A stretch of 64,000 nucleotides of DNA from Acidimicrobiales bacterium (GCA_033344915.1 JAWPML010000001.1:1112369-1176368), one strand, 5' to 3'. Positions 25,580 to 37,532 are shown, counted from the stretch's first letter. Made by a program: numbers and translations. Notes: generated by a model not told the origin, from the sequence alone.

Positions 25580-25651
25580 GGTGGGTCGGGGGGCCCACCC
25601 ACCTGAGTCGATCGGCCCATCCCGGCTGGGCCGACAGGCAGTACGGCCTGT
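25580..25651 (+). terminator. Three consecutive hairpins between the two prepilin-stalk genes
   Basis: Stems lie at 25580-25586/25597-25603 (GGTGGGT/ACCCACC), 25612-25619/25627-25634 (TCGGCCCA/TGGGCCGA, perfect) and 25634-25639/25646-25651 (ACAGGC/GCCTGT, perfect). No T-run follows, so they may stop or slow transcription of copy 1, protect its 3' end, or act in the leader of copy 2. Confidence 0.5.
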
Positions 25652-25679
25652 GACGAACCGGTCGAACGGCCCATATCGT
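25650..25679 (+). promoter_or_regulatory. Candidate promoter of the second prepilin-stalk gene
   Basis: GTGACG at 25650-25655 and TATCGT at 25674-25679, spaced by 18 bases, lie directly after the third hairpin. The expected start near 25686 leaves a 23-base leader without a clear ribosome-binding site. Confidence 0.35.
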
Positions 25680-25708
25680 TCCTCGGCGCCAACGCCGAAC
25701 CACCGAAC

Positions 25709-26419
25709 GTGGGACGTATCACTGAGATTCTGAAGCGGCTTGTGAGCCGTGGGGACCGAGGCGCCAGCGGCGTCGAGTACGGACTCGTGCTCGGACTCGT
25801 GCTGGTCGGATCGACGGCATCGTTCGAGATGATGGACGAGCGGGTCGAGGCCCACTACTCCGAGTCCGCCGACGACATCGGCCGTGCCGACCTCAGCTAC
25901 TTCGACGTGACGACGACCGCCTGCCAGGTCGACTGCGCGACGACCACGACGACCACCGAGGCGCCGACCACGACGACGACGCAGGCGCCGACCACGACGA
26001 CGACCACGACGACCACCACCACGACGACCACGACCACAACCACGACGACGACCACCACGACGACGACCACGACGCTGCCGCCGACCACGACGACGACCGT
26101 CGCGGAGAACACGTTCTCGTCGTATCTGACGGACCAGTCGTTCGAGGCGTGGAACGGTTGGAAGGCGAAGACCAAGGTCGAGTTCGACCTGCCCAACGGT
26201 GATCCGATGGCCGGCGCAGAGTTCCAGGTGACCTGGACGACGGCCGAGGACAAGACCAAGACCAAGACGTTCACCACGAACGGCAACGGCAAGAAGTACC
26301 CGACGTGGTCCAAGCGCGACGAGGACGCCTTCCCGATCGTGATGACGATCGACTGGGTCACCTACGACGACGAGACCTGGATCCCGGACAACGACAGCAT
26401 CACGCTCAACGCCTGGTGA
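25709..26419 (+). CDS. Flp-type prepilin fused to poly-Thr stalk and beta-rich C-terminal domain (copy 2)
   Basis: A 236-residue paralogue of the protein at 24850 with the same plan: basic leader, cleavage site G18|ASGVEYGLVL with Glu at +5, hydrophobic helix, helix EMMDERVEAHYSESADDIGR, a CQVDC cysteine pair, a stalk with an unbroken run of 28 Thr (mixed ACC/ACG/ACA codons), and a C-terminal domain starting SFEAWNGWKAKTKVEFDLPN. The two C-terminal domains share the positions of SFE, GWKAK, V-F, TTA, K-F, W and FPI, but differ elsewhere, so they are old duplicates rather than recent copies. GTG 25709 is taken as start. No sortase signal or lipobox is present; retention would rest on the pilin-type helix. 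Confidence 0.8.
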   Translation: MGRITEILKRLVSRGDRGASGVEYGLVLGLVLVGSTASFEMMDERVEAHYSESADDIGRADLSYFDVTTTACQVDCATTTTTTEAPTTTTTQAPTTTTTTTTTTTTTTTTTTTTTTTTTTTTLPPTTTTTVAENTFSSYLTDQSFEAWNGWKAKTKVEFDLPNGDPMAGAEFQVTWTTAEDKTKTKTFTTNGNGKKYPTWSKRDEDAFPIVMTIDWVTYDDETWIPDNDSITLNAW

Positions 26420-26448
26420 GTCCTCGCCGACGGCTGGCCCGATCCCGG

Positions 26449-26454
26449 TAGCCT
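26449..26454 (+). promoter_or_regulatory. Leaderless-type -10 (TAGCCT) of ndk
   Basis: TAGCCT ends 7 bases before the ndk ATG. Confidence 0.55.
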
Positions 26455-26461
26455 CCCGGCC

Positions 26462-26869
26462 ATGGATCGCACTCTCGTCATCTGCAAGCCCGACGCCGTC
26501 GAACGCGGCCTGGTCGGGGAGATTCTGGGGCGCTTCGAGCGCAAGGGTCTGACCCTCGTGGCCGGCGAGTTGCGGACGCTCGACACCGACACCCTCGCTC
26601 GCCACTACGAGGAGCACGTCGGCAAGCCGTTCTACGACGGCCTCGTCGAGTTCATGAGCCGGGGGCCGGTGTTCGTCGCCGTGATCGAGGGTCCCGAGGG
26701 CACGGTCGCGAGCGTGCGGGCGATGATGGGGGCCACGAATCCGATGGCGTCCGATCCCGGCACCATCCGCGGCGACCTCGGCACCGAGTTCACGGAGAAC
26801 CTGATCCACGGCAGCGATTCCGACGAATCCGCCACGCGCGAGATCGGGATCTTCTTCCCCGGAATCTGA
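26462..26869 (+). CDS. ndk: Nucleoside diphosphate kinase
   Basis: A 135-residue enzyme that transfers the gamma phosphate of ATP to nucleoside diphosphates through a phosphohistidine. The start RTLVICKPDAVERGLVGEI, the NPMASDPGTIRGDLG loop and the active-site His in NLIHGSDSDESA are all present; length and end (EIGIFF) are typical. It stands alone between the prepilin-stalk genes and the mreB cluster. Confidence 0.96.
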   Translation: MDRTLVICKPDAVERGLVGEILGRFERKGLTLVAGELRTLDTDTLARHYEEHVGKPFYDGLVEFMSRGPVFVAVIEGPEGTVASVRAMMGATNPMASDPGTIRGDLGTEFTENLIHGSDSDESATREIGIFFPGI

Positions 26870-26928
26870 TGCCCGGCCGACCGTTGGGTCACGGAGAGTA
26901 GTTCTCCAGGCACAGTTCGTCTGCTCTG

Positions 26929-26959
26929 TTGCAATTCAGTGACAGGGCGCGCCTACACT
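26929..26959 (+). promoter_or_regulatory. Candidate promoter of the mreB cluster
   Basis: TTGCAA at 26929-26934 and TACACT at 26954-26959 are separated by 19 bases, slightly long. The predicted start gives a leader of about 70 bases before the mreB ATG at 27038. Confidence 0.4.
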
Positions 26960-27037
26960 CTCCGCAGCGGAGGAGCGCACCCCACGGGTCGTGTCCATTC
27001 GCGTGCTGTCACCCACCCCGTCTCGAGGCACCTGAGC

Positions 27038-28099
<1,062 letters not shown>

Positions 28100-28116
28100 G
28101 CATCACGTAGCAGGGC

Positions 28117-29055
28117 ATGGCACAGGCCCAGCGGACTGGGCGGTCCCGGCATCGACTGATCCTTCTCGCGCTGACGGCGATCACCCTGCTGACCGTCGAC
28201 CTGAACGGCTTCGGTCCGGCCGAGTCGGTCCAACGGGGTGTGCGCGACGTGCTCAATCCGATCACCTCGCTCGCCACCACGGTCCTCTCGCCGATCGGCG
28301 ACGCCTGGAACTCGGTGTTCAACTATGGCGACCTCGAAGCCGAGAACGAGGCCCTGCGGGCCGAGATCGAGGCGCTGAAGGGGTCGGCGATCCGGGGCGA
28401 AGCGGACACGGAGACACTGCGCCGCCTGCTCGCGGCCACGGACCTGCCGTATGTGGGAGACCTCGACACCGTCACGGCGCAGGTGGTGCGGGGCTCGGTC
28501 GGCAACTTCGACGACCATGTCGTCACGATCGACAAGGGATCGCGCCACGGGCTCGAAGTCGACATGGCCGTCGTCACCGCGGCCGGGATGGTCGGGCGCG
28601 TCTCACAGGTGGACAATTCGACCGCCCAGGTCCAACTCCTGAGCGACGACGACCTCTTCGTCGGCGTCCGCCTGGTCTCGACCGATCAGGTCGGCCTCGG
28701 CCACGCCATCGCCGGCCAGGAGGGCATGTTCGTCATCGACCAGGGCATGAACTATCCGGACAGCGATGACCCGACGCTGCTGCCCGAGGTCGGCTCGGCG
28801 GTCGTGACGGCCGGCGTGAGCAGCTATCCGGCCGACATCCCGATCGGCGTGATCACCGAGATCGGGCGGGCGGTGGACGAGGTCACGATGCGCGTCGAGG
28901 TCGAGCTGGCCAACGACGTGGACGATCTCCAGTTCGTGTCGGTGGTCCTCCAGGTCGCACCGGAGGAGTTCCCGCTCGATCCGACCGTGACCGTGCCGAC
29001 CGACGGGCTCGCTCCGGACGCCGACGATCCCGACGCGACGGGGGAGGACGGGTGA
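28117..29055 (+). CDS. mreC: Rod-shape-determining protein MreC
   Basis: A 312-residue bitopic membrane protein: basic N-terminus, one helix (LILLALTAITLLTVDL), a coiled coil (YGDLEAENEALRAEIEALKG) and the paired beta-barrel domain (TAQVVRGSVGNFDDHVVTID, KGSRHGLEVDMAVVT, GMVGRVSQVD, VLLSDDD-like segment). The C-terminal 35 residues are an acidic, low-complexity tail. MreC couples MreB filaments to PBP2 and RodA outside the membrane. GTG/TGA overlap joins it to mreD. Confidence 0.92.
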   Translation: MAQAQRTGRSRHRLILLALTAITLLTVDLNGFGPAESVQRGVRDVLNPITSLATTVLSPIGDAWNSVFNYGDLEAENEALRAEIEALKGSAIRGEADTETLRRLLAATDLPYVGDLDTVTAQVVRGSVGNFDDHVVTIDKGSRHGLEVDMAVVTAAGMVGRVSQVDNSTAQVQLLSDDDLFVGVRLVSTDQVGLGHAIAGQEGMFVIDQGMNYPDSDDPTLLPEVGSAVVTAGVSSYPADIPIGVITEIGRAVDEVTMRVEVELANDVDDLQFVSVVLQVAPEEFPLDPTVTVPTDGLAPDADDPDATGEDG

Positions 29056-29564
29056 CGTTCCTCAAGCTCGGCATCGTGCTGCTCGTCTCGATCGTGCTCC
29101 AACTCTCGGTGTTCGTGGACGTGCGGGTGTTCGACGTGGCCCCCGAGTTGCTCGCGCTCGTCGCGGTGCTCGCCGGGTTCTTCGCCGGCCCGGAGCGGGG
29201 CGCCACCGTTGCCTTCGGCGCGGGATTGCTCTGGGACATCTGGCTGCCCACGCCGCTCGGCGTCGCCGCGATGTCCTTCGCCACCGTCGCCTTTGCCGTC
29301 GGCTCGCTCGAGGCGGGGCTGTTCCACGACTCGCGGGCCCAGTTGGCCGGGATCGCCTTCGTCGGAACGTTCACCGCGGTGATCGGCTACGCCCTGCTCG
29401 GCGAAGTCGTCGGCGCCCGCGGTCTCGTGGACGTCGAGCTCCTCCGTATCTCGATCATCGCCGGTGCGCTCAACGGGATCCTGGCTCCGGTCATGGCCCG
29501 TCCGATCCGCTGGGCCCTGCGCGGGCCGGTGCGGTTCCGCAACCCCGCGCTCGTTCGACCATGA
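29052..29564 (+). CDS. mreD: Rod-shape-determining protein MreD
   Basis: A 170-residue protein with about five membrane helices (TFLKLGIVLLVSIVLQLSVF, ELLALVAVLAGFFAG, GATVAFGAGLLWDIWL, MSFATVAFAVGSL, and AFVGTFTAVIGYALLG). The FDVAPELLALVAVLAGFFAG segment fits MreD. The GTG at 29052 overlaps the mreC stop by 4 bases. It acts with MreC in the elongasome. Confidence 0.85.
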   Translation: MTFLKLGIVLLVSIVLQLSVFVDVRVFDVAPELLALVAVLAGFFAGPERGATVAFGAGLLWDIWLPTPLGVAAMSFATVAFAVGSLEAGLFHDSRAQLAGIAFVGTFTAVIGYALLGEVVGARGLVDVELLRISIIAGALNGILAPVMARPIRWALRGPVRFRNPALVRP

Positions 29565-29580
29565 GGAGGCACTAGATCTC

Positions 29581-31706
<2,126 letters not shown>

Positions 31707-31710
<4 letters not shown>

Positions 31711-32897
31711 CGACCGTGCACACCTTCGACGGCCCGACCGGGGCCCGCATCCGTCAGGACGACGACGAGCGCTGGTGGTTCGTGGTCGACCCGATCCTGA
31801 TCGCGTGTGCGGCCTTCATCGCCGGCCTCGGCATCCTCCTCGTGTACTCCGCGACGCGCGGACCCGTCAGCCCGGCGCAGCCGGCGGACACCTCGTTCCT
31901 CGAGCGCCAGATCTTCTTCGCCGTCGTCGGTGTCGGTTGTGCCTTCGGCGCCGCCATGATCAACGTCCGCCGGCTGCGATCGTTCACCGCGCTCGGCTAC
32001 GTGGGTCTGGTCGGACTGCTCGCCGGCGTGTTGCTGATCGGCGTCGACGTCAACGGTGCACAGGCCTGGTACTCGGTCGGCGGCTTCACGTTCCAGCCGT
32101 CGGAGCCCGGCAAGATCGTCATGATCATCTCGCTCGCGGCCGTTCTCGCCGCGCCTGCGGTCTCGCTGGGCCGGCTGCTCATCACCCTCGGGCTCGCGGC
32201 CGTCCCGGTCGGTCTCATCCTCTTGCAGCCGGACATGGGAACGGTGCTCGTCTACGCCGTCGTCGTCGCTGCCATGATCATGCTCAGCGAGATCCGGGGC
32301 CGGGTGATCGTCCTGCTGGGCATCGTGGCGCTCACCGCGATCGTGGGCGCGTTCCAGTCGGACGTCCTCGCCGAGTTCCAGCAGGACCGACTGACGGTCT
32401 TCCTGCTGAGCGAGGCCGAGATCGATGCGCTCGACAACCCGAACCTCGAACGGGTCGCCTACAACGCCGAACAGTCCCAGATCGCGATCGGCAACGGCGG
32501 TCTCGGCGGGCAGGGGCTGTTCCAGGGCACGCAGACCGGCAGCGACCTCGTGCCCTTCCAGGAGACCGACTGGATCTTCTCGGTCGCGGGGGAGGAGCTC
32601 GGGTTCCGCGGCGCCGGTCTGCTCCTCGGCGTCTATGCCGTGCTGCTCTTTCGCATGTGGCGCATCGCGTTGCGGGCGACCGACCGCTACGACCGTCTGA
32701 TCGTGGTCGGCGTGATGGCGATGTTCCTGTTCCAGATCTTCCAGAGCGCCGGCATGGCCATGGGGATGATGCCCGTCACCGGCATCCCCTTGCCGATGGT
32801 GTCGTACGGCGGATCGTCGATGATCACCTCGCTCGTCGCCCTCGGCCTCGTCCTCGGCGTGCACCGCCGCCGCTACGACTTCACCGAACGCACCTGA
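31707..32897 (+). CDS. rodA: SEDS glycosyltransferase RodA
   Basis: A 396-residue polytopic protein that polymerises lipid II glycan strands in complex with PBP2. SEDS landmarks: QPSEPGKIVMII near residue 130, QPDMGTVLVY near 175 with the catalytic-region Asp, the long extracytoplasmic loop with NLERVAYNAEQSQIAIGNGG, then ETDWIFSVAGEELGFRG and the C-terminal PVTGIPLPMVSYGGSSM motif. The GTG at 31707 overlaps the mrdA stop. Confidence 0.95.
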
Positions 32898-32923
32898 CGC
32901 CCCGTCCGCCCTCCCCCAAGAGG

Positions 32924-32996
32924 GATCTCTGGTCAGGAAAGGGTCGTCAGGGTGCCGCCGCAGGCTGTCTCAGCGACCCTTTCCTGACCAGAGATC
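32924..32996. repeat. Perfect 23-base inverted repeat, second locus of the 4.5-kb repeat family
   Basis: Arms at 32924-32946 and 32974-32996 are exact complements with a 27-base loop. They match the repeats at 4497-4666 except that CAC/GTG is replaced by CAG/CTG in both arms, a compensated change. It lies after rodA and before the radical SAM gene and could fold as a long RNA hairpin (possible terminator), but the shared sequence with the 4.5-kb locus points to a dispersed family. Confidence 0.85.
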
Positions 32997-33031
32997 GCGG
33001 GTGGGGGGTTCGGGGGGTTCGGGGCGGCGGG

Positions 33032-33037
33032 TAGCCT
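33032..33037 (+). promoter_or_regulatory. Leaderless-type -10 (TAGCCT)
   Basis: TAGCCT ends 6 bases before the ATG at 33044, downstream of the inverted repeat. Confidence 0.55.
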
Positions 33038-33043
33038 GCACGC

Positions 33044-34993
33044 ATGACGTCTCTGTGGCCGCAGCTCGAACCGCTGTTGCCGCAGGTCCAGAAGCCGGCT
33101 CGATACATCGGCTGTGAGGACGGGATGCAGACGCCCGAGCACGGCCCGGGCATCGTCAGCTGGCTGCTGACCTACCCCGACACCTACGAGATCGGCCTGC
33201 CCAACCAGGGTCTCCAGATCCTCTACGAGATCATCAACGAACGCCCCGACGGCGCGGCCGAGCGCAGCTATGCGCCGTGGACCGACATGGAGGCGGCGAT
33301 CCGGGGAAGCCGGATCCCGCTGTTCTCGGTCGACACCCACAAGCCGGCCGGCGAGTTCGACATCATCGCCTTCAACCTGAGCGCCGAGCTGACCTACACG
33401 AACCTCGTGAACTGTGTGGACCTGGCCGGCGTGCCGATCCACTCGGCCGCCCGCGCCGATCACGACCCGCTCATCGGCGTCGGCGGGCACTGCACGTACA
33501 ACCCGGAGCCCATCGCGGACTTCGTGGACTTCGTCGTCCTCGGCGACGGTGAGGAGGCCGTGGGCGACATCACCGAGCTCGTGCGCGAGTGGAAGGTGGC
33601 CGGCAAGAACGCGGGCACCCGCGAAGGCATGCTGCGCGAGCTGGCCAAACTCCCGGGCGTCTATGTGCCGTCGATGTACGACGTGGAATACGACGGCGCC
33701 TTCCTCGCCGCGGTCACGCCCCGCTATCCGGACGTGCCCGAGACGGTCGAGAAGCGCACGATCGCCGACCTGGGCGACTGGCCGTATCCGAAGAACCAAC
33801 TCGTCCCGATGACCGAGGTCGTCCACGACCGGCTGTCGGTCGAGGTCTTCCGTGGCTGCACGCGGGGTTGCCGCTTCTGCCAGGCCGGCATGATCACGCG
33901 CCCCGTGCGGGAACGCCCGGCCGAGCAGGTCAGCCGCATGATCTCCGAGGGACTCCAGCGCACCGGCTACGACGAGGTCGCGCTCACGAGCCTGAGCACG
34001 GCGGACTTCAGCGGCATCGAGCAGGTCATCGGGCAGGCGGTCGTCGACCAGGGCGCCGATCAGGTCAGCGTCGCCCTCCCCAGTCTGCGGGTCGACGCCT
34101 TCACCGTCGGGATCGCCGCGGAGATCCAGCGAGCGCGCCGCACGGGTCTCACCTTCGCCCCCGAAGCCGGCTCGTGGCGCATGCGCCAGGTCATCAACAA
34201 GCTGATCCGCGAGGAAGACCTCTACGGCGCCGTCGAGTCCGCGTTCTCGCAGGGCTGGCGGCGGATGAAGCTCTACTTCCTCACCGGGCTCCCCACCGAG
34301 ACCGACGAGGACACGCTCGGGATCGCCGAGCTCGCCCGCAACTGCGTGAAGCTCGGCAAGACCCACAAGAGCAGCGCGTCCGTCACGGTCTCCGTCGGCG
34401 GATTCGTGCCCAAGCCGTTCACGCCGTTCCAGTGGTTCGGGCAGAACACCGTTACCGAGCTGAACCGCAAGATCGGCCTGCTGCGCGACGACACCCGCCG
34501 GTCCAAGGGCGTGCAGCTCAAGTGGCACGACCCGAAGGCGACGCTCGCCGAGGGCATCACCAGCCGCGGGGATCGCCGCCTCGGACCGGTCATCGAATAC
34601 GTCTGGCGTCATGGCGGCACGTTCCAGGAGTGGTCCGAGCACTTCAGCTACGACTTGTGGCTCGAGGCGATGGCCGCCAACGACTGCGACGTCGACTGGT
34701 ACGTCCATCGGCACCGCACCGAGGACGAGCTGCTCCCGTGGGATCACCTCAACGCCGGCCTCCACAAGGACTTCCTGTGGCAGGACTGGCGCGACGCGCT
34801 CGACGAGCTCGGGCTCGAGGACTGCCGGTGGACGCCCTGCTACGACTGTGGCGCGTGCACCGGCTACGGCATCGAACACGTCGTGGCCTCGGCCACGCCA
34901 CCTGCGGGTGGCAGCCAGGGCACCGGCGTGGACCTCGCCTCCGGCGGGGCGGTGCCCGTGGTGCTGCAGCCGCGTGAGGCGACGGTCTCGTGA
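33044..34993 (+). CDS. B12-binding-type radical SAM protein (TIGR03960 family)
   Basis: A 649-residue protein with an N-terminal cobalamin-binding-like domain (SWLLTYPDTYEIGLPNQGLQ) and a radical SAM core whose iron-sulfur ligands lie in RGCTRGCRFCQAG (Cys-x3-Cys-x2-Cys) near residue 275. The C-terminal region has further cysteines (WTPCYDCGACTG). The family always occurs with a DUF2344 protein, encoded next with a GTGA overlap, and often next to RNase E/G and L21/L27 genes as here, so a tRNA or ribosome-related role is suspected. The reaction is not established. Confidence 0.88.
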   Translation: MTSLWPQLEPLLPQVQKPARYIGCEDGMQTPEHGPGIVSWLLTYPDTYEIGLPNQGLQILYEIINERPDGAAERSYAPWTDMEAAIRGSRIPLFSVDTHKPAGEFDIIAFNLSAELTYTNLVNCVDLAGVPIHSAARADHDPLIGVGGHCTYNPEPIADFVDFVVLGDGEEAVGDITELVREWKVAGKNAGTREGMLRELAKLPGVYVPSMYDVEYDGAFLAAVTPRYPDVPETVEKRTIADLGDWPYPKNQLVPMTEVVHDRLSVEVFRGCTRGCRFCQAGMITRPVRERPAEQVSRMISEGLQRTGYDEVALTSLSTADFSGIEQVIGQAVVDQGADQVSVALPSLRVDAFTVGIAAEIQRARRTGLTFAPEAGSWRMRQVINKLIREEDLYGAVESAFSQGWRRMKLYFLTGLPTETDEDTLGIAELARNCVKLGKTHKSSASVTVSVGGFVPKPFTPFQWFGQNTVTELNRKIGLLRDDTRRSKGVQLKWHDPKATLAEGITSRGDRRLGPVIEYVWRHGGTFQEWSEHFSYDLWLEAMAANDCDVDWYVHRHRTEDELLPWDHLNAGLHKDFLWQDWRDALDELGLEDCRWTPCYDCGACTGYGIEHVVASATPPAGGSQGTGVDLASGGAVPVVLQPREATVS

Positions 34994-35748
34994 GCGAGAA
35001 CCTGAACCGGCGCATACGTATCGCGTTCGACAAGCACGGCAAGATCCGTTTCACCTCGCATCGCGACGTGGCCCGGATCTGGGAGCGCACCCTGCGGCGC
35101 GCCTCGCTGCCTGTCGCCTACTCCGAGGGTTTCTCCCCCCGCCCGAAGCTCAGCTTCGGGCTCGCCCTCTCCACCGGACACGAGAGCGACGCCGAATATC
35201 TCGACGTCGAGCTCGACCCCGACCGTGTGCCGGAGGATCTCGACCTGGATGCGCTCGCCACTGACCTGAGCGAGCGGCTTCCGGTCGGCATGACCGTCTC
35301 CGCGGTGACGTTCATCGAACGGTCCACACCGTCGCTGCAGCAGGCCGTGACCAGCTGTACCTGGCAGATCGACGTGGTGGACGTCGATGCCGACACCGTG
35401 GCCGGGGCCGTGGCCCGTGCCCTCGCCGCGGAGGACCTCATCGTGACCCGGGAGCGCAAGGGCAAGGAGGTCACCGACGACCTCCGACCCCTCGTTCTCA
35501 GTCTCGACGTCATCGGGCCGACAGGAGATGCCAACGACGCCGATAGCGTTATCGGCGTACGGCTGCTCGCAGAACTCGGAACCCAACCCCGCGCGGTGCG
35601 GGTTTCGGAACTGCTCGCAGCCCTCGATCCACCGCTCACCGAGCGACGAGTAGTACGGCTTCACCAATGGATCCAGAGCGACGACACCGACGAGCGCAGC
35701 GACCCGCTGAGCGCCGCGGTGTCGCCCGCGCCGGCGGGGGCGTCATGA
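34990..35748 (+). CDS. Radical SAM-linked protein (DUF2344/TIGR03936)
   Basis: A 252-residue partner of the preceding radical SAM protein. The start RRIRIAFDKHGKIRFTSHRD and the segment SEGFSPRPKLSFGLALSTGH are diagnostic. In other bacteria the two parts may be fused, which supports a joint function. The GTG at 34990 overlaps the upstream stop. The last 30 residues are low-complexity and Asp/Ala/Pro-rich. Confidence 0.88.
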   Translation: MSENLNRRIRIAFDKHGKIRFTSHRDVARIWERTLRRASLPVAYSEGFSPRPKLSFGLALSTGHESDAEYLDVELDPDRVPEDLDLDALATDLSERLPVGMTVSAVTFIERSTPSLQQAVTSCTWQIDVVDVDADTVAGAVARALAAEDLIVTRERKGKEVTDDLRPLVLSLDVIGPTGDANDADSVIGVRLLAELGTQPRAVRVSELLAALDPPLTERRVVRLHQWIQSDDTDERSDPLSAAVSPAPAGAS

Positions 35749-35787
35749 ACGCCCACCGCTGCGGGCCCCGAACGAAGGAACGAACCC

Positions 35788-37527
35788 ATGGCCGACCCGG
35801 CCGAGAACCCCACGCCCGCCCCCAAGCCGGAAGCGGGCTCACCTCCCGCTGACCCGCCGAAGATCGGCGACAGCCGGCCAGCCCCCCGCATCGGCGACAC
35901 CCGTCCCGCTCCCGCCTCCGACAACGGTCGCGACGAACGCGGTGGCAACGGCCAGCAGAACGGTGAGGGCGGTCCCAAGAAGCGTCGTCGCCGGCGTGGT
36001 GGCCGGGGTCGTGGCCGCGGAGGCGGCGGTGGTGGCCAGGGTGGCCAGCAGAACCAGGGCCAGAACAAGCAGACCCAGAACAAGCAGGGCCAGAAGGGCG
36101 GCCGGGGCAACCGGCCCGTCCCGGTGGAGGCGATCGTCGACGACGCCGCCGTCGAACTCGACGAGGAGACCCTCGAGAAGCGGCGCGGTCGCACCCGCAA
36201 CGGTCAGGCCATCGGGCGCTACATGATGTGCGTGTCGGTCGGGGAGAAGGCGACCCAGATCGCCACCCTCGAGGGCCGCAAGCTCGTCGAACACCAGGTC
36301 TCGCGGCCGGCCGACGACGTCAGCCAGATCCACGGCAACATCTACATCGGCCGGGTCCAGAACGTGCTCCCCGGCATGGAAGCGGCGTTCGTCGACATCG
36401 CGACGCCGAAGAACGCCGTCCTCTACGCGGGCGACGTGGCCTACGACCCCGATGACCTCGACAACGGCGGGGGCAAGGGCGGCAAAGGCGGCAAGGGTGG
36501 CAAAGGCAAGGGACGCAAACAGCAGCCCCGCATCGAGGACGTGCTGAAGGCCAAGCAGTCGATCCTGTGCCAGGTCACCAAAAACCCGATCGCCCACAAG
36601 GGCGCCCGGCTGACCCAGGAAGTGTCGTTGCCGGGCCGCTTCGTCGTGCTCGTGCCGAACAGCACGACCTACGGCATCTCCAAGCGCCTGCCCGACAGCG
36701 AGCGCAAGCGGCTGCGCAACATCCTCGACAAGGCGAAGCCGAAGCAGCACGGCGTGATCGTGCGCACCGCCGCCGAGAACGTCACTTCCGAGGAGATCGA
36801 GCGGGACGTCAAGCGTCTGCTCGCCCAGTGGGACGAGATCGAGAAGCTCGCGAAGTCCACCAAGGCCCCCGCCCTGCTCTACCGCGAGCCCGAGGCGGCG
36901 GTGCGCATCATCCGCGAGGAGTTCACGAAGGACTTCCGGGGTGTGATCATCGACGATCGCGAGCTCTACGAGGAGATCAAGGGATATGTCGGCTCGATCA
37001 CCCCGGCGCTCGCCGATCGGGTCGAGTTCTACGATCCCGAGGTCGAGAAGCTGCCGCTGTTCGAGCGGCACCATGTCGACGAGCAGCTGCGCAAGGCGCT
37101 CGACCGGAAGGTGTGGCTGCCCTCCGGCGGTTCGCTGATCATCGAGTCGACCGAGGCGCTCACCGTCATCGACGTCAACACCGGCAAGAACGTCGGCAAG
37201 TCGTCGCTCGAGGAGACGGTGTTCCGCAACAATCTCGAAGCGGCCGAGGAGGTCGCCCACCAGCTGCGCCTGCGCGACATCGGCGGCATCATCGTGATCG
37301 ACTTCGTCGACATGGAGGTCGCGAAGAACAAGGCCGAGGTCATCAAGACGTTCCGCCAGGCCCTGGCAAGGGACAAGACCCGCACCCAGGTGTTCGACAT
37401 CTCCGACCTCGGATTGGTGGAGATGACGCGCAAACGCATCGGTGAAGGACTGCTCGAAACGGTCACGGATCTATGCCCGACGTGCGACGGTCGCGGCCAT
37501 GTTCTGATCGACGGAATGATCGACTGA
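35788..37527 (+). CDS. rng: Ribonuclease E/G family endoribonuclease
   Basis: A 579-residue RNase E/G. The N-terminal 120 residues are disordered: Pro-rich, then a run of Arg and Gly (KKRRRRRGGRGRGRGGG) and Gln/Asn/Lys. The S1 domain follows (NIYIGRVQNVLPGMEAAFVD) with a Gly/Lys insertion (NGGGKGGKGGKGGKGKGRK) inside it. The DNase I-like catalytic core has Asp in VIDVNTGKN and in IVIDFVDM, and the zinc-link CPTCDGRG is at the C-terminus. It processes rRNA and degrades mRNA. The ATG at 35788 follows GAAGGA. L21 and L27 genes follow, a common order. Confidence 0.93.
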   Translation: MADPAENPTPAPKPEAGSPPADPPKIGDSRPAPRIGDTRPAPASDNGRDERGGNGQQNGEGGPKKRRRRRGGRGRGRGGGGGGQGGQQNQGQNKQTQNKQGQKGGRGNRPVPVEAIVDDAAVELDEETLEKRRGRTRNGQAIGRYMMCVSVGEKATQIATLEGRKLVEHQVSRPADDVSQIHGNIYIGRVQNVLPGMEAAFVDIATPKNAVLYAGDVAYDPDDLDNGGGKGGKGGKGGKGKGRKQQPRIEDVLKAKQSILCQVTKNPIAHKGARLTQEVSLPGRFVVLVPNSTTYGISKRLPDSERKRLRNILDKAKPKQHGVIVRTAAENVTSEEIERDVKRLLAQWDEIEKLAKSTKAPALLYREPEAAVRIIREEFTKDFRGVIIDDRELYEEIKGYVGSITPALADRVEFYDPEVEKLPLFERHHVDEQLRKALDRKVWLPSGGSLIIESTEALTVIDVNTGKNVGKSSLEETVFRNNLEAAEEVAHQLRLRDIGGIIVIDFVDMEVAKNKAEVIKTFRQALARDKTRTQVFDISDLGLVEMTRKRIGEGLLETVTDLCPTCDGRGHVLIDGMID

Positions 37528-37532
37528 ACCGC

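Noticed and set aside
25982-26090. Simple-sequence microsatellite instead of coding stalk
   Set aside because: The run stays in frame, uses three different Thr codons irregularly and lies between two conserved domains, so it is coding.
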